A stretch of 64,000 nucleotides of DNA from Oxydemutator sp963693105 (lineage in GTDB: Bacteria; Pseudomonadota; Gammaproteobacteria; Poriferisulfidales; Oxydemutatoraceae): the NCBI GenBank assembly GCA_963693105.1, contig OY843752.1:434001-498000 (forward strand), given 5' to 3'. The position numbers were made by a program, and so were the translations under genes. The notes under the pieces were generated by a model. That model did no database searches. It was not told the DNA's origin and saw only the letters and a list, made by a program, of their open reading frames with translations. Of this stretch, positions 46,189-54,694 are shown piece after piece. Positions within the stretch are counted from its first letter, which is position 1; every line of letters begins with the position of its first letter.

Positions 46189-46336
46189 TTGCTGATTTGC
46201 CGGCCTGCGCCGGTTGCTGATTGGCCGGCCTGCGCCGGTTGCTGATTTGTCGGCCTTCGCCGGTTGTTGATTTGTCGGCCTGCGCCGGTTGTTAATTTAC
46301 CGGCCTGCGCCGGTTGTCAATTGGCCGGCCTGCGCC
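46187..46336. repeat. Six tandem 25-bp hairpin repeats between convergent genes
   Basis: Units such as GGTTGCTGATT followed by GGCCGGCCTGCGCC repeat six times with single-base changes (unit starts about 46188, 46212, 46237, 46262, 46287, 46312). Each unit holds CCGGC-CTGC-GCCGG, so each can fold as a small hairpin. The array fills the whole gap between the FAH gene stop and the fpr stop. Confidence 0.85.
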
Positions 46337-47094
46337 TAAGTGTCCGACCAGTAATTCTCGGTTGTGATCTGGCCGGGGTCGCGGCGGCGGTTTTTCTTGA
46401 AGCCGCGCGCTTTCAGGATGTGGCTGGTGTCAGCGATCATGCCCGGGTTGCCGCAGATCATCACTTGCGAGGTCGCCGGGTCGAACGGGATGTCTGCACG
46501 CTTCTCCAACTCACCGCTCTCGATGGCCGCCGGCACGCGCCCGGTCAGCGCAAAGTCGGTCGGCTCGCGGCTGACGAAGGGGATGAATACGAAACGCTCC
46601 GGGTCGCGTTTGCGGAAGGTCTCGATGGTGTCGCGATAGGTGAGTTCCTCGGTGCGGCGCACTGCGTGGATCAGCGCGATGCGTTCAAAACGCCGCCAGG
46701 GTTCGTCGGTTTTGAGGATGGACAGGAAGGGGCCGAGTGCGGTGCCGGTGGACAACATCCACAGTTCCTTGCCGTCGCGCACTTCGTCCATCGTGAAAAA
46801 GCCCGACGCGGACGAGGCCATCCAGATTTTGTCGCCGCGCTCCAGCGCGTGCAGGCGCATGGACAGCAAGCCTTCGGAAACGACGATGGAATAAAACTCC
46901 TGGTGCGCCTCGCCGGGCGCGTTGACGAACGAGTAGGGACGCGCCACCCGCTTGCCGCCGATGTCGAGCGCGAGCCGCCCGAACTGGCCGGGTGTGAAAG
47001 CCTGGATGTCGGCATCCACTTTCAGCGAGTAGAGTTGGTCGGTCCAGTGCTTGTTCTCGACAACAGTGCCTTGGATGAATTTGGAGTCGGGCAT
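46336..47094 (-). CDS. fpr: Ferredoxin/flavodoxin-NADP reductase
   Basis: A 252-residue FAD enzyme moving electrons between NADPH and ferredoxin or flavodoxin. ATG 47094 gives MPDSKFIQGTVVENKHWTDQ. FAD-binding RPYSFVNAPGE, NADP-binding LSTGTALGPFLSIL and ICGNPGMIADT are present, and the C-terminal ENYWSDT is typical of the Fpr subclass. The stop codon abuts the 25-bp repeat array. Confidence 0.94.
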   Translation of the reverse strand: MPDSKFIQGTVVENKHWTDQLYSLKVDADIQAFTPGQFGRLALDIGGKRVARPYSFVNAPGEAHQEFYSIVVSEGLLSMRLHALERGDKIWMASSASGFFTMDEVRDGKELWMLSTGTALGPFLSILKTDEPWRRFERIALIHAVRRTEELTYRDTIETFRKRDPERFVFIPFVSREPTDFALTGRVPAAIESGELEKRADIPFDPATSQVMICGNPGMIADTSHILKARGFKKNRRRDPGQITTENYWSDT

Positions 47095-47133
47095 GGGGGT
47101 TGGTCCGCGGGGAGCGGGCAAGTGTATAGAGAA

Positions 47134-47445
47134 ATGGCGGGCTTGGCTACTGGCACGAGGGCGTGGCCAGGGTCTGGGCTTGCGATTGGACACACCCTGA
47201 CCTTTCAATTGGACGGACTAAAAGCATGGTGCGTCGCCAACACTGGCGAAATTCTCTACCATCTGGTTGTCTATAGAGATACAGCATTACATGTGTGTCT
47301 GCCGGGCACTTGTGATGCCGAAGGTGTTGTACACAATAATCCTCACGCCGCTCTGGAAGATGCAGATGCCATTCGTCAGGTATCGCTCTCCGTAGCGGTG
47401 AAGTCTGGTAAACTTGGCACCCGTTCGATAGAAGGACTGGGATAA
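47134..47445 (+). CDS. Doubtful small ORF in a 378-bp gap
   Basis: The gap 47095-47472 has no recognised gene. A 103-codon plus-strand ORF (MAGLATGTRAWPG ... AALEDADAIRQVSLSVAVKS) is open across most of it, with no good ribosome site and no recognised family. A 104-codon minus-strand ORF occupies the same bases. The region may be the remnant left side of the accessory insertion. Confidence 0.2.
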   Translation: MAGLATGTRAWPGSGLAIGHTLTFQLDGLKAWCVANTGEILYHLVVYRDTALHVCLPGTCDAEGVVHNNPHAALEDADAIRQVSLSVAVKSGKLGTRSIEGLG

Positions 47446-47472
47446 ACCAAACTTTCCCCACACATTTCCTTG

Positions 47473-47988
47473 ATGGCCACAGGACTAAAAGAAAAACGCT
47501 TCCTGGATGCGCTTGAATCCCTGTTCACCGGCGCCGAAGTGGAGGGCGATTCCGGCTTCGTCAACTTGATGCGGATGAAGCGCGATTATTTTCGCTCCAT
47601 CCGCCCGAAACTGATGGAGAGGATTGACAAGCGCGCGGGAAAAGACACCGCCTTTCGCGAGGAACTGTTCGACAAACTCTATACATTCTTCAGTTGCTAC
47701 TTCTGCGAAAGCGGCTCCATTTACTTCCGCCACCTTAAACTCGCCCACGCCGTACAACCCGGCAAAAGCAAAAACAAACTGGAAATCAAACTCAACAACC
47801 TCTACCCCGGCATAGACATCGCCGAATCCCTCTCAAACGCCCTCGGCAAACCAATCCGCCACCGCACCGCGAATGATGTAACCTTCGCCGACGGCACAAC
47901 CGAAAAAACCAGCCCGGCCAAAATGACCGAAAAGGAAAAACAACATTTTATTGCGCTGATTAAACCTTATTTGTGGTGGGGGGAGTGA
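47473..47988 (+). pseudogene. Type III-like DNA methyltransferase remnant, N- and C-termini joined
   Basis: A 171-residue ORF. Residues 1-85 resemble the N-terminus of large adenine-specific (Mod-like) methyltransferases, with KLYTFFSCYFCESGSIYFRH. The C-terminal 60 residues (DIAESLSNALGKPIRHRT, DVTFADGTTEK, IKPYLWWGE) resemble the extreme C-terminus of the same proteins. The SAM-binding FxGxG and DPPY motifs are missing, so several hundred residues have been lost in frame. It cannot methylate DNA as it stands. The similarity is recognised by eye; an alternative is a small standalone protein. Confidence 0.55.
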
Positions 47989-48024
47989 TAGAATTATGTC
48001 GCTTGCACATCTGGGAGGCACATT

Positions 48025-49416
48025 ATGCCCTTTGAACTGAACATCAAAAATATAGGCAAACTTACCGATGCGAAGATTCGAATCGGGCAGTTTACTGTGC
48101 TCGCCGGGCCGAATAATACCGGGAAAAGTTTTGTCTCAAAAGTTTTGTATTCCCTTTTTAATGCGATGAATGCGCACCCTGCTGCAGTGCATATTTACAA
48201 CCTCACCTATCCTCTCTTTGAGAGCTTGGAGAATTTTGAAGGAAATTCGAAGAAGAGGCGTGAACTGTTATCTCCTCTACACGATGAGATTGAGATGCTA
48301 CACAGTCTAGTCATGGAGTGTCCAGCCGATGACTTTGAGAAATTGGATGAAATTATTCCTGATATTGTCGTAAGGGTGGAACACCTAAAAGAAGTTTTTG
48401 AAGAAGTCTATCACTATCTCCAATATCTAGCGGACGATGAGGCGGAGGAAGAAGGCATGCTCTTCCCTTCCTCTTCACCGAAGGACTTTATGCATGACTT
48501 CAAGAAGTCTTTGAACAAGTTGAAAGATGCATTATTTGACAGAGATGCAGATAAATTCATTGCCTCTGGAATAGAATATAAAATTAGAGAAAATTTGATC
48601 GAAAATTTTCAAGTGGCAAAACTTTCTGATTTGCGGGGAAAGGAAGAAACACCATCTGAGGTGGAAAGTAAGAGTCTTGGTAAATTTGAATTTTGGAATG
48701 GGGAGATTGAATTTAATATACATCGTGCTTGGTTCTCTGAGTGGCAACGTTTTTCCAATGTAATATACTTGGAATCTCCTGTCTATTGGAAATTAAAAAA
48801 CGCTCTGGAAAACGTCCGCTTTCACTCGAGACACTGGCGCCGAAGAGAACGACTTAGCGGGGTCCCAAGATATTTCTATGACCTAACAAGCTTTCTGCGG
48901 TATGAATACAAGGGTGATGTTGCTTTCCCAAATATATATGAAAGGCTGACTGGAAAGAATGTCCTCGGTGGCAAGATTGCAATTTCTAAGAACGGTGATT
49001 TATCGTTTCGCGAAAACGACCGCAATTTCCCCTTGCCGGTAACAGCAATAGGAGTTGCCAACCTCGGCATTTTGGCATTGTTGATTGAACGCAAGGTACT
49101 GGACGAAAACTCATTCATTTTCATTGACGAACCAGAGGCACACCTGCATCCGGCGTGGCAAGTTGTTATGGCTGAAACCTTGTTTGAATTGGCAAAAGGT
49201 GGCGTCCATGTCGTGATCGCCACCCACAGCGCAGATATTCTGAAATGGCTGGAGGTGCATGTAAAAAAGAATCCCGACGACGAGAAACTGATTGCCTTGA
49301 ACAAATTTCCCGTTAATGGTGACGCAACCGACGAGCAGAATTTTAACGACAAGATATCGGACATTAAGCAGGAGTTGACCAAGCCGTTTGCGGACTTATA
49401 CACAGCTGGCTTGTGA
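48025..49416 (+). CDS. AAA15/OLD-like ATPase of a putative two-gene defence module
   Basis: A 463-residue SMC/ABC-like ATPase. Walker A is LAGPNNTGKSFVSK near residue 30; a helical, acidic middle (about 60-280) is followed by the signature region and Walker B FIFIDEPEAHLHPAWQ near residue 370, with a switch His in VIATHSADILKWL. Such ATPases partner with nucleases or toxins in defence systems. GGGAGG precedes the ATG. Its stop overlaps the next start (TGATG). Base composition is more AT-rich than the neighbours, suggesting transfer. No TOPRIM domain is visible, so it is not a full OLD nuclease. Confidence 0.75.
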   Translation: MPFELNIKNIGKLTDAKIRIGQFTVLAGPNNTGKSFVSKVLYSLFNAMNAHPAAVHIYNLTYPLFESLENFEGNSKKRRELLSPLHDEIEMLHSLVMECPADDFEKLDEIIPDIVVRVEHLKEVFEEVYHYLQYLADDEAEEEGMLFPSSSPKDFMHDFKKSLNKLKDALFDRDADKFIASGIEYKIRENLIENFQVAKLSDLRGKEETPSEVESKSLGKFEFWNGEIEFNIHRAWFSEWQRFSNVIYLESPVYWKLKNALENVRFHSRHWRRRERLSGVPRYFYDLTSFLRYEYKGDVAFPNIYERLTGKNVLGGKIAISKNGDLSFRENDRNFPLPVTAIGVANLGILALLIERKVLDENSFIFIDEPEAHLHPAWQVVMAETLFELAKGGVHVVIATHSADILKWLEVHVKKNPDDEKLIALNKFPVNGDATDEQNFNDKISDIKQELTKPFADLYTAGL

Positions 49417-49976
49417 TGTCTCTCGACCGTTTCATTGTGCCAATACAGGTTGCCGAGCAACCTCTTGGGAAACAATACACCGCATACGTTATGGACAGTT
49501 CCGATACGGAAAAGGATATGCGAAAAACGGTTGATTTGGGAACTTGCCATTGTTGCGATTATTTTGTGGCAAGTGGCCAATTCATTATCTTTATCGAAGA
49601 GACGCAGTTATTAAGAACTGTAAAAAGAATCAGGGGGGAGTATGGTGACCTGACCGAAGAGAAAAAAGACGCAATGGTAAATAAACGCATTCGGGATGAA
49701 ATGCAATTAAAAGCCTACGGTGCGATGCTCGTTTTATGCCGTTTATCGGCGAAATGTACCAGTGTGAAAACCTTAATCCAAGGGAAAAAATATCAGTTTT
49801 GGCTTGTTGCCAGTAGCATAGATACGGCGGATGAAAAAATATCTTTTGATTATCAAGAAGACTCCTTACGAAGGGATTTAAAAGGGGTTCTGGGGGGGGA
49901 ATTGCTGGACGGTGTGCGTGTGTTAACGGCTAGCACCCTGAAAGAGTGGCTTTCGGATAATGCAACTACTCCTTGA
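49416..49976 (+). CDS. Uncharacterised partner of the AAA15 ATPase
   Basis: A 186-residue protein with no family I recognise. It has a Cys-rich spot (GTCHCCDYF), an Asp followed by a beta strand and IIFIEETQLL, then a helical KRIRDEMQLKAYGAMLVL. The D...ExT layout could suit a restriction-like nuclease fold, but that is speculative. It starts inside the ATPase stop and overlaps the next gene by 17 bp, so it is part of a coupled operon. AT-rich like its neighbour. Confidence 0.55.
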   Translation: MSLDRFIVPIQVAEQPLGKQYTAYVMDSSDTEKDMRKTVDLGTCHCCDYFVASGQFIIFIEETQLLRTVKRIRGEYGDLTEEKKDAMVNKRIRDEMQLKAYGAMLVLCRLSAKCTSVKTLIQGKKYQFWLVASSIDTADEKISFDYQEDSLRRDLKGVLGGELLDGVRVLTASTLKEWLSDNATTP

Positions 49977-51462
49977 ACCCCTAACCCAACTCCTCAACTA
50001 CGACGACCTGCCAGAAACATGGCGAGTGCCTGAGGCGGGTCGGTTTTCCATTGAAAAAACGCTATACGACTATCAAACGGATGCCTTGCAAAAAGCCGCG
50101 CGGGCGTTGTTTCTTTATTATGGGAAAACGCATGACTGGGTTTCCGGCGAGTCATTGGAAACAAACGCGGAACGCAAGAAAGATTTTGCGGATTTGTATC
50201 GGGATTTTCCTGTTTCCAGTTTGAAAAAACACGACAGCCGGGCGGATGAAAGGAATCAGCAGGATTTGGTTATGCCTGTTGAAACTCTTTTTCTGTTCGC
50301 CACCAGCCGCAAAGCGATTTCCAGCGTTTTGGGCGGACTCGAACCGGAAAGAAGCGGTGCATTTGAGAAATTGGAAGGATTTGTAAAATCTGAGCGGCCC
50401 ACGATTAATGGCAGGAAAATGCCACTTCTTGTTCCTGAATACAAAGAGGCCAACGGCAACGTAGCCACACAGACGAAATTCGCAATAAGTGTTGAAACTT
50501 TAGGCAGATTGAAAAACCAGCTTGAGGAAACATCGGATTCCCTGCTTGCCGTTAGAGACCATTTGACACCGGAGCAGATAACCAACTTGCGCGAATTGGT
50601 GAAACAACAGAAAAACCTCTCCATAAAGCCGGAAAAAAATTACACCAGCCTTCCCTTTCTGCAGAGCCGCCTCATATCCCATCTCTCTGTCAACGAACAA
50701 ATAACTGACGGTTTGCGGAAACTGGATGAAGATCAAGATATCGTACATTTTCGCGAGATTCAGGCACAGATGAAAAACCATGACCTGAATAGCCTGAATG
50801 AGAAAATAAAACAAATTGCCAAGGGCCGTATTTCTGACGAGAAACACCGGCAGTTGGCGAACCAATTTGCAAAAGGTGAAATTCCCAGAGATCTATTTGA
50901 AGAATTATCGGGTGGAAAATCCGAAGATTCCTTCGGCGATCTGAAAATTAAAAACATCGCTGCACATTACTACTTGCCAATTATTACGGCAGAAGACGGC
51001 CCGGCCGATTTTATCAAGCACATTGTAAAAGTAGAAAGCGAGGTCAAATTCCTTAACAATCTGGAAGAGTGGTTACAAGACAACCCTCCGGAATGGGATG
51101 CCTGGATGTTCAGCAAGATTGATGAGTCACTGGACAAGATACACATACCTTATTTCGATCACTCTGTGAACGAGTACCGCCACTTCCTGCCAGATTTTAT
51201 TTTCTGGATGTGCAGGAAAGATCAGTACCAAATCGTCTTTGTTGACCCTAAAGGCATGGCTTATGCCTCTGTTTACCCCAAGATAGACAGCTACTCCAAA
51301 CTATTTGAAGAGAACGGAAATTGCCGTATGTTCCAGACTGAAATCAAACCGGCACGGAATGTCAGCGTGAAACTTGTGCTTTTCAACCCGCAGGCAGAAG
51401 AGCAGCCCGCTGAGAAATATGCGCGTTACTGGCATGACAGCCCAACGGCGATATTTGCCTGA
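49960..51462 (+). CDS. Res-like type III restriction protein lacking helicase core
   Basis: A 500-residue ORF. The N-terminus (FSIEKTLYDYQTDALQKAARA, residues about 29-49) matches the start of type III Res subunits. The C-terminal 140 residues match their endonuclease domain: ESEVKFLNNLEEWL, MFSKIDESLDKIHIPYFD, then the nuclease motif PDFIFWM...FVDPKG. The Walker A, DEAH and other helicase motifs that normally lie between are absent and the protein is about half the usual length. Either an in-frame deletion derivative or an ATP-independent nuclease. The middle is charged and helical. With the upstream Mod remnant this looks like a reduced restriction locus. Confidence 0.65.
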   Translation: MQLLLEPLTQLLNYDDLPETWRVPEAGRFSIEKTLYDYQTDALQKAARALFLYYGKTHDWVSGESLETNAERKKDFADLYRDFPVSSLKKHDSRADERNQQDLVMPVETLFLFATSRKAISSVLGGLEPERSGAFEKLEGFVKSERPTINGRKMPLLVPEYKEANGNVATQTKFAISVETLGRLKNQLEETSDSLLAVRDHLTPEQITNLRELVKQQKNLSIKPEKNYTSLPFLQSRLISHLSVNEQITDGLRKLDEDQDIVHFREIQAQMKNHDLNSLNEKIKQIAKGRISDEKHRQLANQFAKGEIPRDLFEELSGGKSEDSFGDLKIKNIAAHYYLPIITAEDGPADFIKHIVKVESEVKFLNNLEEWLQDNPPEWDAWMFSKIDESLDKIHIPYFDHSVNEYRHFLPDFIFWMCRKDQYQIVFVDPKGMAYASVYPKIDSYSKLFEENGNCRMFQTEIKPARNVSVKLVLFNPQAEEQPAEKYARYWHDSPTAIFA

Positions 51463-51594
51463 TTCAGGAATCGAAGAAAAATACATTCCCCCATAGGACA
51501 CCTTGAGGCTTGGCTGTCTTGTCCAGGCAGCAAAGGATGCCCAGCGCATGTATGCCGGCGCCAAAGACTTTATTGAGTTAAATTGCTCGCTGTA

Positions 51595-52815
51595 ATGAGT
51601 CATTCGTTGCCACAACACTCCCGCTTGCAGGCGAGAGAACTGGTTCGCCGCCTCAAACAGCCGCGCAAATTGATTCAGGTCATCTCCGGAGCGCGGCAGG
51701 TGGGCAAGACGACGCTGGTCAGGCAGGTTGTGGAGAAATCCGGTCTGCCGACCCGTTATGCCAGCGCGGATGAGCCGACTTTGCGCGACGCCGATTGGGT
51801 GGAACAGCAGTGGGAGGCCGCGCGGATTCTTGCCGGTGAAGCGGGCAGAAAAGGAGCGCTGCTGGTTCTTGACGAGGTGCAGAAGGTTACGCATTGGCCC
51901 GCTATCGTCAAGCGTCTGTGGAACGCCGACACGCGCACGGGCAAGCCGCTGAGAGTTATCCTGACCGGCTCCGCCCCGCTTTTGCTTCAACGCGAGCTGA
52001 ACGGGAATCTCGCCGGTCGTTTTGAGGTGCTGCACCTGCCGCACTGGAGTTTCAGCGAAATGCGGGAGGTGTTTGGCTGGTCGCTGGAGCAGTATCTTTT
52101 TTATGGCGCCTGCCCCGGCGCGGCGCCGCTGATTAAACAACCGGCGCGCTGGGCGCGTTACATTCTGGACTCGCTCATTGAAACCGCAATCTCGCGCGAT
52201 GTGCTGCTTTTGTCGCGCGTGTACAAGCCGGCGTCACTACGCAGGGTTTTTGAAATCGGCTGTGCCCATTCCGGACAGGTCTTTTCCTATAGCAAAATAC
52301 TCGGCCAACTTCAGAACACCGGCAACACAGCCACCGTCGCCCATTATCTGGAGTTGCTGGCCGGCGCGGGTCTGGTAACCGGCCTGCCGAAATACACTGG
52401 CAAGGCAGCCCGGCGGCGGGCGTCCAGCCCCAAACTCCAGGTGCTGAACACCGGCCTGATAACGGCCCAGACGGAAATCACTTACGCCGAAGCCCGCAAA
52501 AACCACGAGTTCTGGGGGCGGCTGGTGGAGTCGGCAGTCGGGGCGCATCTGGCGAACGCCGCCGCCGCAGGCGATTGCAAGGTGTATTACTGGCGCGAAG
52601 ATGGCCGCGAGGTGAACTTTATTGTCAATGCCGGCGGGTGGCTGACGGCCATAGAGGTAACCAGCGGACGCTCTCGCCGCAATCCGGCGGAGATGGCGGC
52701 CTTCTCCAGCATTTTTGGCGCTACGCGCAAACTGCGCAAACTGCTGGTCGGCGGCGATGGTATGGATGTGGAAACCTTTCTGGCGAAGCCCGTGGCGCAT
52801 TGGCTGAAGGCCTGA
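51595..52815 (+). CDS. AAA_14/DUF4143 ATPase
   Basis: A 406-residue ATPase of the widespread AAA_14 plus DUF4143 family, often found in toxin-antitoxin-like and defence contexts but without a defined role. Walker A is SGARQVGKTTLVRQ near residue 35, Walker B LLVLDEVQKV near residue 100, sensor LTGSAPLLL. The DUF4143 part has FEIGCAHSGQVFSYSKIL, LELLAGAGLV and a PD-(D/E)xK-like WREDGREVNFIV...IEVTSG. ATG 51595 is chosen; a TTG 12 bp upstream is possible. Confidence 0.85.
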   Translation: MSHSLPQHSRLQARELVRRLKQPRKLIQVISGARQVGKTTLVRQVVEKSGLPTRYASADEPTLRDADWVEQQWEAARILAGEAGRKGALLVLDEVQKVTHWPAIVKRLWNADTRTGKPLRVILTGSAPLLLQRELNGNLAGRFEVLHLPHWSFSEMREVFGWSLEQYLFYGACPGAAPLIKQPARWARYILDSLIETAISRDVLLLSRVYKPASLRRVFEIGCAHSGQVFSYSKILGQLQNTGNTATVAHYLELLAGAGLVTGLPKYTGKAARRRASSPKLQVLNTGLITAQTEITYAEARKNHEFWGRLVESAVGAHLANAAAAGDCKVYYWREDGREVNFIVNAGGWLTAIEVTSGRSRRNPAEMAAFSSIFGATRKLRKLLVGGDGMDVETFLAKPVAHWLKA

Positions 52816-52937
52816 TGCGGCGATTGCGCCGGGGGGGCAGCCCGCACCGTTTTGGAACAGGCCGAAATGCTTTGTGCCGACTGGACCGGCTCCGGTTGCG
52901 CTCCGACAGAACCGTGCCCTCATGTAAAATGAGGCCC

Positions 52938-53003
52938 ATGAAATACCTGCACACCATGATCAGGGTGGGCAATCTGAAAAGGTCTATCCGCTTTTCCCCT
53001 TGA
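52938..53003 (+). pseudogene. gloA: 5' remnant of gloA (glyoxalase I)
   Basis: Only 21 codons remain: MKYLHTMIRVGNLKRSIRF matches the near-invariant start of lactoylglutathione lyase (MRVGNL..SI.FY). The frame then reads SP and stops, and the gene at 53028 begins. The rest of gloA is missing, marking a deletion or insertion junction. A TAAAAT box lies just upstream (52925-52930). Confidence 0.75.
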
Positions 53004-53027
53004 GAGGGGAGTATTGAAGAATCTGAC

Positions 53028-54545
53028 ATGACCCCTGCCGACCTCGAAATCCTTATTCAACAGGGCGAAGGCACCACGCTTGAGTTCAAGGAAAACCTCC
53101 CGCCGACGTTCGCACGGGAACTCGTGGGATTGGCCAACACCATTGGCGGGAAGATACTCCTGGGCGTGCGTGATGACGGTGCTGTGGCGGGAATCAAAGA
53201 CTCGAACACCTTGCGCGCCCGCATTCAGGATATCGCGCGCAACTGCGATCCCCCGGTGAATGTGCGAGGAGAGCCGGTGGGCAAGGTGTTTGTGGTCCAT
53301 GTGCGGGAAAGCGATGCCAAACCAGTGCAATGTGGCGACGGTTTCTTTTGGCGTCAGGGAGCGGTAACACAAAAGCTCAGCCGTGACGAAATCCGCGACT
53401 TCTTCCAGGTGGAAGGTGCAACCCGGTTTGACCTCTCACTCTGCCCACGCTTCAGCTATCCTGATGACTTCGACCGCGAGAAGTTCGACACTTGGCTCAG
53501 CTACTCCGGGATTACCGGACGACCGTCTGTCGAGGATGTGCTGGTCAACATCGAGGTAGCTGAACGGGTGGGCGACAAACTGCTTTTCCGGAATGCGGGC
53601 GTACTCTTCTTCGCCAAAAACGTGCGTCATTTCTTCCCGGAAGCGTATATCACCTGCCTGCTGGCAAGGGGAGTGGATAAAGCCCATATCCTGGATCGAA
53701 AGGACTTCGATGGCGGAATCGTGGCCGACATTGAGGACAGCCTGCGTTTCGTCGAGCGCAATACCCGCACCGCTTACCGTATTGAGAGCCTGAAGCGGGA
53801 AAACATCCCGGAATACCCGGTAAAGGCCCTGCGCGAGGCCATTACCAATGCGGTCATGCACCGAGACTGGTTTTTCGATGGCGCCAACGTCTTCGTCGAG
53901 ATTTACACCGACCGAATTGAAGTGGTCAGCCCCGGTAGCCTGCCCAAAGGCCTGACCTTGACTGAACTTGGACGCAAGAGTGTCCGGCGGAATGCGCTCA
54001 TCGCCGACCTGCTCCATCGCATCGACTTCATTGAGAAGGCAGGCACCGGCATCCGGCGCATTCGGAACGAGGCGAGGGAATTGGAGTGTCCAGAACCAAA
54101 GTTCGAGGCCAGCAGCTTTGTTACCGCCATCTTCCGACCGAACCCGGAGGTTCGTGCAAAAGCAGAGGATAATCAGGCTATCGGGAAGGTTACCCCCAAA
54201 GCTACCCCCAAAGTTACCCCCAAAGCTATCCGTCAAAAACGTCCAGCAGGTGGGAGAATTTCACAAGTTACCCCCAAAGCTACCCCCAAAGTTACCCCCA
54301 AAGTTACCCCCAAAGTTACTCGGCTACTTCGGGTGATTGCGGGAGCAATGACCAGCCAGCAGCTCAGGGAAGCGCTTGAATTGAAGGATAACAAGCACTT
54401 TCGCAAAACCTACTTGCTGCCAGCCTTGCATACCGGCCTGATTGAAATGACAATCCCGGACAAGCCACGCAGCGGCAAGCAACGCTACCGTCTGACGCCG
54501 GCGGGAAACCAATACCTGAAACAAACCGAGGAAACACGGCAGTAA
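53028..54545 (+). CDS. AlbA_2 (Schlafen-type)/ATP-binding regulator with TPK repeats
   Basis: A 505-residue protein. The N-terminal AlbA_2 domain has EGTTLEFKENLP and GGKILLGVRDDGAVAGI. A central HATPase-like region carries LREAITNAVMHRDWF and VVSPGSLPKGLT with GTGIRRIRNEA. A linker with two blocks of VTPKATPKVTPK repeats precedes a winged-helix-like C-terminus (TSQQLREALELKDNKHFRKTYL, GLIEMTIPDKP). Such proteins occur in accessory islands as presumed regulators or anti-phage effectors; function unknown. It truncates or replaces gloA. Confidence 0.8.
   Translation: MTPADLEILIQQGEGTTLEFKENLPPTFARELVGLANTIGGKILLGVRDDGAVAGIKDSNTLRARIQDIARNCDPPVNVRGEPVGKVFVVHVRESDAKPVQCGDGFFWRQGAVTQKLSRDEIRDFFQVEGATRFDLSLCPRFSYPDDFDREKFDTWLSYSGITGRPSVEDVLVNIEVAERVGDKLLFRNAGVLFFAKNVRHFFPEAYITCLLARGVDKAHILDRKDFDGGIVADIEDSLRFVERNTRTAYRIESLKRENIPEYPVKALREAITNAVMHRDWFFDGANVFVEIYTDRIEVVSPGSLPKGLTLTELGRKSVRRNALIADLLHRIDFIEKAGTGIRRIRNEARELECPEPKFEASSFVTAIFRPNPEVRAKAEDNQAIGKVTPKATPKVTPKAIRQKRPAGGRISQVTPKATPKVTPKVTPKVTRLLRVIAGAMTSQQLREALELKDNKHFRKTYLLPALHTGLIEMTIPDKPRSGKQRYRLTPAGNQYLKQTEETRQ
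54189..54318 (+). repeat. 12-bp TPK-coding microsatellite-like repeats
   Basis: GTTACCCCCAAA/GCTACCCCCAAA units repeat about three to four times at 54189-54230 and four to five times at 54267-54318, in frame within the AlbA_2 gene. Unit length is a multiple of three, so copy changes would alter linker length without frameshift. Confidence 0.85.
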
Positions 54546-54694
54546 GTCCAGCGCCGGCAAGCCACGCCAGCTGAAACCCAACCTATACCCTTTGGCGCCC
54601 CGCCCGCTTGCCATATTGTTTGCAGCCGCTTTTTTGTTATACACTGCCAAATTCGGCCTCCCGGCCATCCAATATTCGCAGACAACTGATATCC

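Noticed and set aside
46187..46336. Possible CRISPR array
   Set aside because: The 25-bp units are directly adjacent with no unique spacers and no cas genes nearby; it is a tandem repeat.
51463..52815. Insertion sequence carrying the DUF4143 ATPase
   Set aside because: No terminal inverted repeats, target-site duplication or transposase motif could be found.
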